The notes under the pieces: model-generated
Told to the model about the DNA's origin: nothing
Database searches by the model: none
Seen by the model: only the letters and a program-made list of their open reading frames with translations
Assembly: GCA_030620005.1 (NCBI GenBank)
Contig: JAUXAJ010000263.1
Span: forward strand, 1-7,203
Length of the DNA stretch: 7,203 nt
From: Promethearchaeota archaeon
Lineage (GTDB): Archaea > Asgardarchaeota > Lokiarchaeia > Sigynarchaeales > SOKP01
Direction: 5' to 3'
Shown here: piece by piece, positions 5,091 through 7,203 of the stretch
Layout of the letters: every line of letters begins with the position of its first letter
Numbering within the stretch: the first letter of the stretch is position 1
Translations under genes and position numbers: made by a program

Positions 5091-6223
5091 ATGATCCATT
5101 TCTTAATATTTCAAACTCAATTATAAATTCTTACGTTAAAGAATGGCAAGAAAATAACAAAAAAGTTGTCGGATATTATTGTACATACATTCCCGAAGAA
5201 TTATTACATGCTGCAAAACTATTGCCTTTCAGAATTAGAGCAACTGGAAATGAAAGTACGGAACTTGGAGATATATATATGGTGCGATTTACTTGTAGTT
5301 TCGTTAGGGCTTCGCTTGATTTGGCTTTAAAAGGTGGCTTTGATTTTTTTGACGGTTATTTAATTTGTAATAGCTGCGATCATAGTAGGCGAATGTACGA
5401 ATTATTTCAACGAAAAGTGTTTAATAGAGAAGGATTTAAAAAGAAAATCCCGCGTTTTTATATTTCAGTCCCTCATATTATTACAAATGCAGGATTTAAA
5501 TGGTTTAAACAAGAAATTGAAGAATTGAAAGAAAAAATTGAAAAAAATTATGATATCAAAAAAATAACTAACGAAGATCTTAAAGAATCGATAAAAATAC
5601 ATAACGAGAATCGAAAACTCTTGAGAGATATTCACGAATTAAGAATACAAACTGTACCAAAAATTACAGGAAGTGAAACTTTACAGATTTCTATGGCGAA
5701 CAGTTCTATTCCGAAGGATATTGCTAATCAGGAATTAAAGCGAATTTTAAAAGTGTTAAATGACAGTGAAGGAAATAAGACAAATCAAAAAAGGATAATG
5801 CTTGTTGGAAGCATCATGGATAATATATATTTTACTGAACTAATTGAGAACGCTGGTGCTTTAATAGTTTCTGATTTTTTATGTTTTGGAACTCGAAACT
5901 TTTTAGATGATATACATGTTGATGGCGACCCCTTAGAAAGCATATCTAAACGCTTATATTATAGAATGTCTTGCCCAAGAATGATGGATGATCATGAAAA
6001 GCGATTAAATTTTCTCAAAAGTGAAATTAAAAAAGCAAAAATAGACGGAGTTATTCTACAGAGAATAAATAATTGTGACCTTCATGGTTGCGATAACATG
6101 CTCTTTGAACACGAATTAAAAGATTTAGGTATAGCTGTATTTAATATTGACAGGGAGATTTTTCAAGCAGACACAAATCGTTTACAAACTCGAATAGAAG
6201 CTTTTTTAGAAATGTTAAAATAA
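5078..6223 (+). CDS. 2-hydroxyacyl-CoA dehydratase / benzoyl-CoA reductase family subunit, HgdB/BcrC-like
   Basis: This 381-residue protein belongs to the HgdB/BcrC half of the oxygen-sensitive [4Fe-4S] enzymes that dehydrate 2-hydroxyacyl-CoA or reduce benzoyl-CoA by ketyl-radical or one-electron chemistry in the cytoplasm. Visible features: the N-terminal entry VVGYYCTYIPEELLHAA; TCSFVRASLDLAL (Cys73); LICNSCDHSRRMYE (Cys100), a cluster ligand site; a helical linker (about 140-230); a second Rossmann-like half beginning RIMLVGSIMDN; YYRMSCPRMM (Cys299); RINNCDLHG (Cys333), further likely cluster ligand positions; and the terminal NIDREIFQAD followed by LQTRIEAFLEML, a standard family ending. 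Length is normal. The true start is the ATG at 5078, since the ATG at 5065 leads to a stop after nine codons. It lies 9 bp after the SCP2-like gene and 43 bp before the partner subunit gene. Substrate unknown; needs an HgdC-type activator not seen here. Confidence 0.88.
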   Translation: MSLQNDPFLNISNSIINSYVKEWQENNKKVVGYYCTYIPEELLHAAKLLPFRIRATGNESTELGDIYMVRFTCSFVRASLDLALKGGFDFFDGYLICNSCDHSRRMYELFQRKVFNREGFKKKIPRFYISVPHIITNAGFKWFKQEIEELKEKIEKNYDIKKITNEDLKESIKIHNENRKLLRDIHELRIQTVPKITGSETLQISMANSSIPKDIANQELKRILKVLNDSEGNKTNQKRIMLVGSIMDNIYFTELIENAGALIVSDFLCFGTRNFLDDIHVDGDPLESISKRLYYRMSCPRMMDDHEKRLNFLKSEIKKAKIDGVILQRINNCDLHGCDNMLFEHELKDLGIAVFNIDREIFQADTNRLQTRIEAFLEMLK

Positions 6224-6266
6224 TAAATGTTAAAATTATAGAAAATAAAAAAAAGTTGAGAATAAA

Positions 6267-7203
6267 ATGTCAGAGAGAGTTATTCCTTATAATATATTAT
6301 TGGAAATTGTTTCGAATACTTACGAATTACTTTGGAGAATTGTACCAGAACCAGAAATGTCTGTATTAAAAGAAGGATTAAAGGGTGTAGAAGTTTCCCT
6401 AACCAATGTTATTCAAAAAGCAGAAGAAGGATTACCAGTTATTGGTCATCATTTTTCTTTTCCATCGGAATTTTTATCTTGTTTTGATGCAGTTCCTATT
6501 TGCATTGAAGCAACCTCATATATGCTTTCTGCCTTACTCCCGGATGGCTGTGAGAAATATTATGATTTAATAAATAATTGGGGGCACCCTTATCACACTT
6601 GTTCTTCACAAAAAGGCACTATGGGAATGGTTTTAGACGATTTATTTGAATTTGATGTTATAGCAACACCAACTGCTCCCTGCGACAATACATACGCCTC
6701 ATATCCATTTTTTGCCTATAAAAATATTCCCTTAGTTATCACCGATATGCCTTTCATTCATGAAGAAAAAAGTTATATATATTTGGCTGAGCAATTGAAA
6801 TCAGACTTATACAAAATTGGAGAAATAATTGGCCAAAAACCTGATTTTGATAAATTAAAAATAGCCTTAAATTTAGAAAATCAAATATTAAATTATGAAT
6901 TAGAACTATTTGAATTACGAAAAGCTGTTCCGTGCCCAGTTGAGAGCATGATAAACCCAATGGTTTCTGCTATTAAAATATTTTCGTCAGGACGTCCAGA
7001 AAAATTGGCTTTATTTAAAACAATTCTTGATTTTGTAAAAAAAAGATATAAAAACAAAGAATTACCCCCAGGAATGAAGGAAGAAAAATTCCGTTCTGTA
7101 TGGCCATATATGACAATATTCTTTGATATTAATTTATGTGAATGGTTGGATCGAGAAATAGGGATGTCAATTTTAATAGATATTTTTAATTATAATTTTA
7201 TAG
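6267..7203 (+). CDS. 2-hydroxyacyl-CoA dehydratase / benzoyl-CoA reductase family subunit, HgdA/BcrB-like (3' partial)
   Basis: The frame opens at ATG 6267 (MSERVIPYNILLEIV) and stays open for 312 codons to the window edge, so the C-terminus is missing. It is the HgdA/BcrB-type partner of the preceding gene: PVIGHHFSFPSEFLSCFDAVP, then GHPYHTCSSQKGTMGMVLDD (Cys112) and TPTAPCDNTYASYPFFAYK (Cys139), both conserved cluster-binding regions. These are followed by IPLVITDMPF, a long helical segment (about 165-270), and the entry to the second Rossmann-like half at FRSVWPYMTIFFDINLCEW. The two subunits form the heterodimer that carries the [4Fe-4S] clusters and the active site. The gap of 43 bp to the upstream gene has no clear promoter or terminator, so co-transcription is likely. 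There is no Shine-Dalgarno sequence. The family is sure; the substrate is not. Confidence 0.87.
   Translation, partial: MSERVIPYNILLEIVSNTYELLWRIVPEPEMSVLKEGLKGVEVSLTNVIQKAEEGLPVIGHHFSFPSEFLSCFDAVPICIEATSYMLSALLPDGCEKYYDLINNWGHPYHTCSSQKGTMGMVLDDLFEFDVIATPTAPCDNTYASYPFFAYKNIPLVITDMPFIHEEKSYIYLAEQLKSDLYKIGEIIGQKPDFDKLKIALNLENQILNYELELFELRKAVPCPVESMINPMVSAIKIFSSGRPEKLALFKTILDFVKKRYKNKELPPGMKEEKFRSVWPYMTIFFDINLCEWLDREIGMSILIDIFNYNFI

Noticed and set aside
6754..6960. Minus-strand ORF of 68 codons
   Set aside because: It is antisense to the continuous HgdA-like frame, which shows strong family motifs on both sides.

Overview
The window looks archaeal and most likely Asgard (Lokiarchaeia-like). 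This is inferred from several signs together: very AT-rich DNA, TATA-like boxes about 25 bp upstream of ATG with no Shine-Dalgarno sequences, an MglA/Ras-like small GTPase, a small TPR-plus-winged-helix (PCI-like) protein, an ADP-forming acyl-CoA synthetase fragment, and 2-hydroxyacyl-CoA dehydratase genes. No rRNA or tRNA is present to fix the taxonomy.

Left part (1-2290). The 3' end of an ADP-forming acyl-CoA synthetase gene (+) converges on a gene for an unfamiliar two-helix membrane protein (-). Upstream of that gene, also on the minus strand, is a small NifU-type Fe-S scaffold gene. Its frame is broken by an in-frame TGA inside the conserved D-GG-DVEL motif. Removing exactly 30 nt (2198-2227) restores a perfect 77-residue NifU domain. 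The RNA around the two junctions folds into an archaeal bulge-helix-bulge (BHB) splicing motif: 6-bp intron helix, 3-nt bulge, 4-bp central helix, 3-nt bulge, 5-bp exon helix. I interpret this as a BHB intron in a protein-coding gene, to be removed by the tRNA splicing endonuclease. It is the most notable object in the window.

Middle part (2291-4642). A divergent promoter region leads into the PCI-like protein gene (+). Then come a frameshifted DUF3795-type pseudogene, an intact MglA-like GTPase gene, about 400 bp of AT-rich DNA with no supportable gene, and a fragment of the N-terminus of a PEP synthase/pyruvate phosphate dikinase. This stretch looks like decaying or rearranged DNA around two intact genes.

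Right part (4643-7203). A co-directional, probably co-transcribed cluster encodes an SCP2-like small protein, an HgdB/BcrC-like subunit and an HgdA/BcrB-like subunit of a [4Fe-4S] 2-hydroxyacyl-CoA dehydratase/benzoyl-CoA reductase family enzyme; the last gene runs off the window. The HgdB start lies in a tandem 13-nt duplication that seems to have displaced an ancestral ATGA stop/start overlap. The cluster suggests anaerobic acyl-CoA metabolism (amino-acid, aromatic or other 2-hydroxyacyl substrates). The substrate cannot be read from the sequence, and the ATP-dependent activator (HgdC type) is not in the window.
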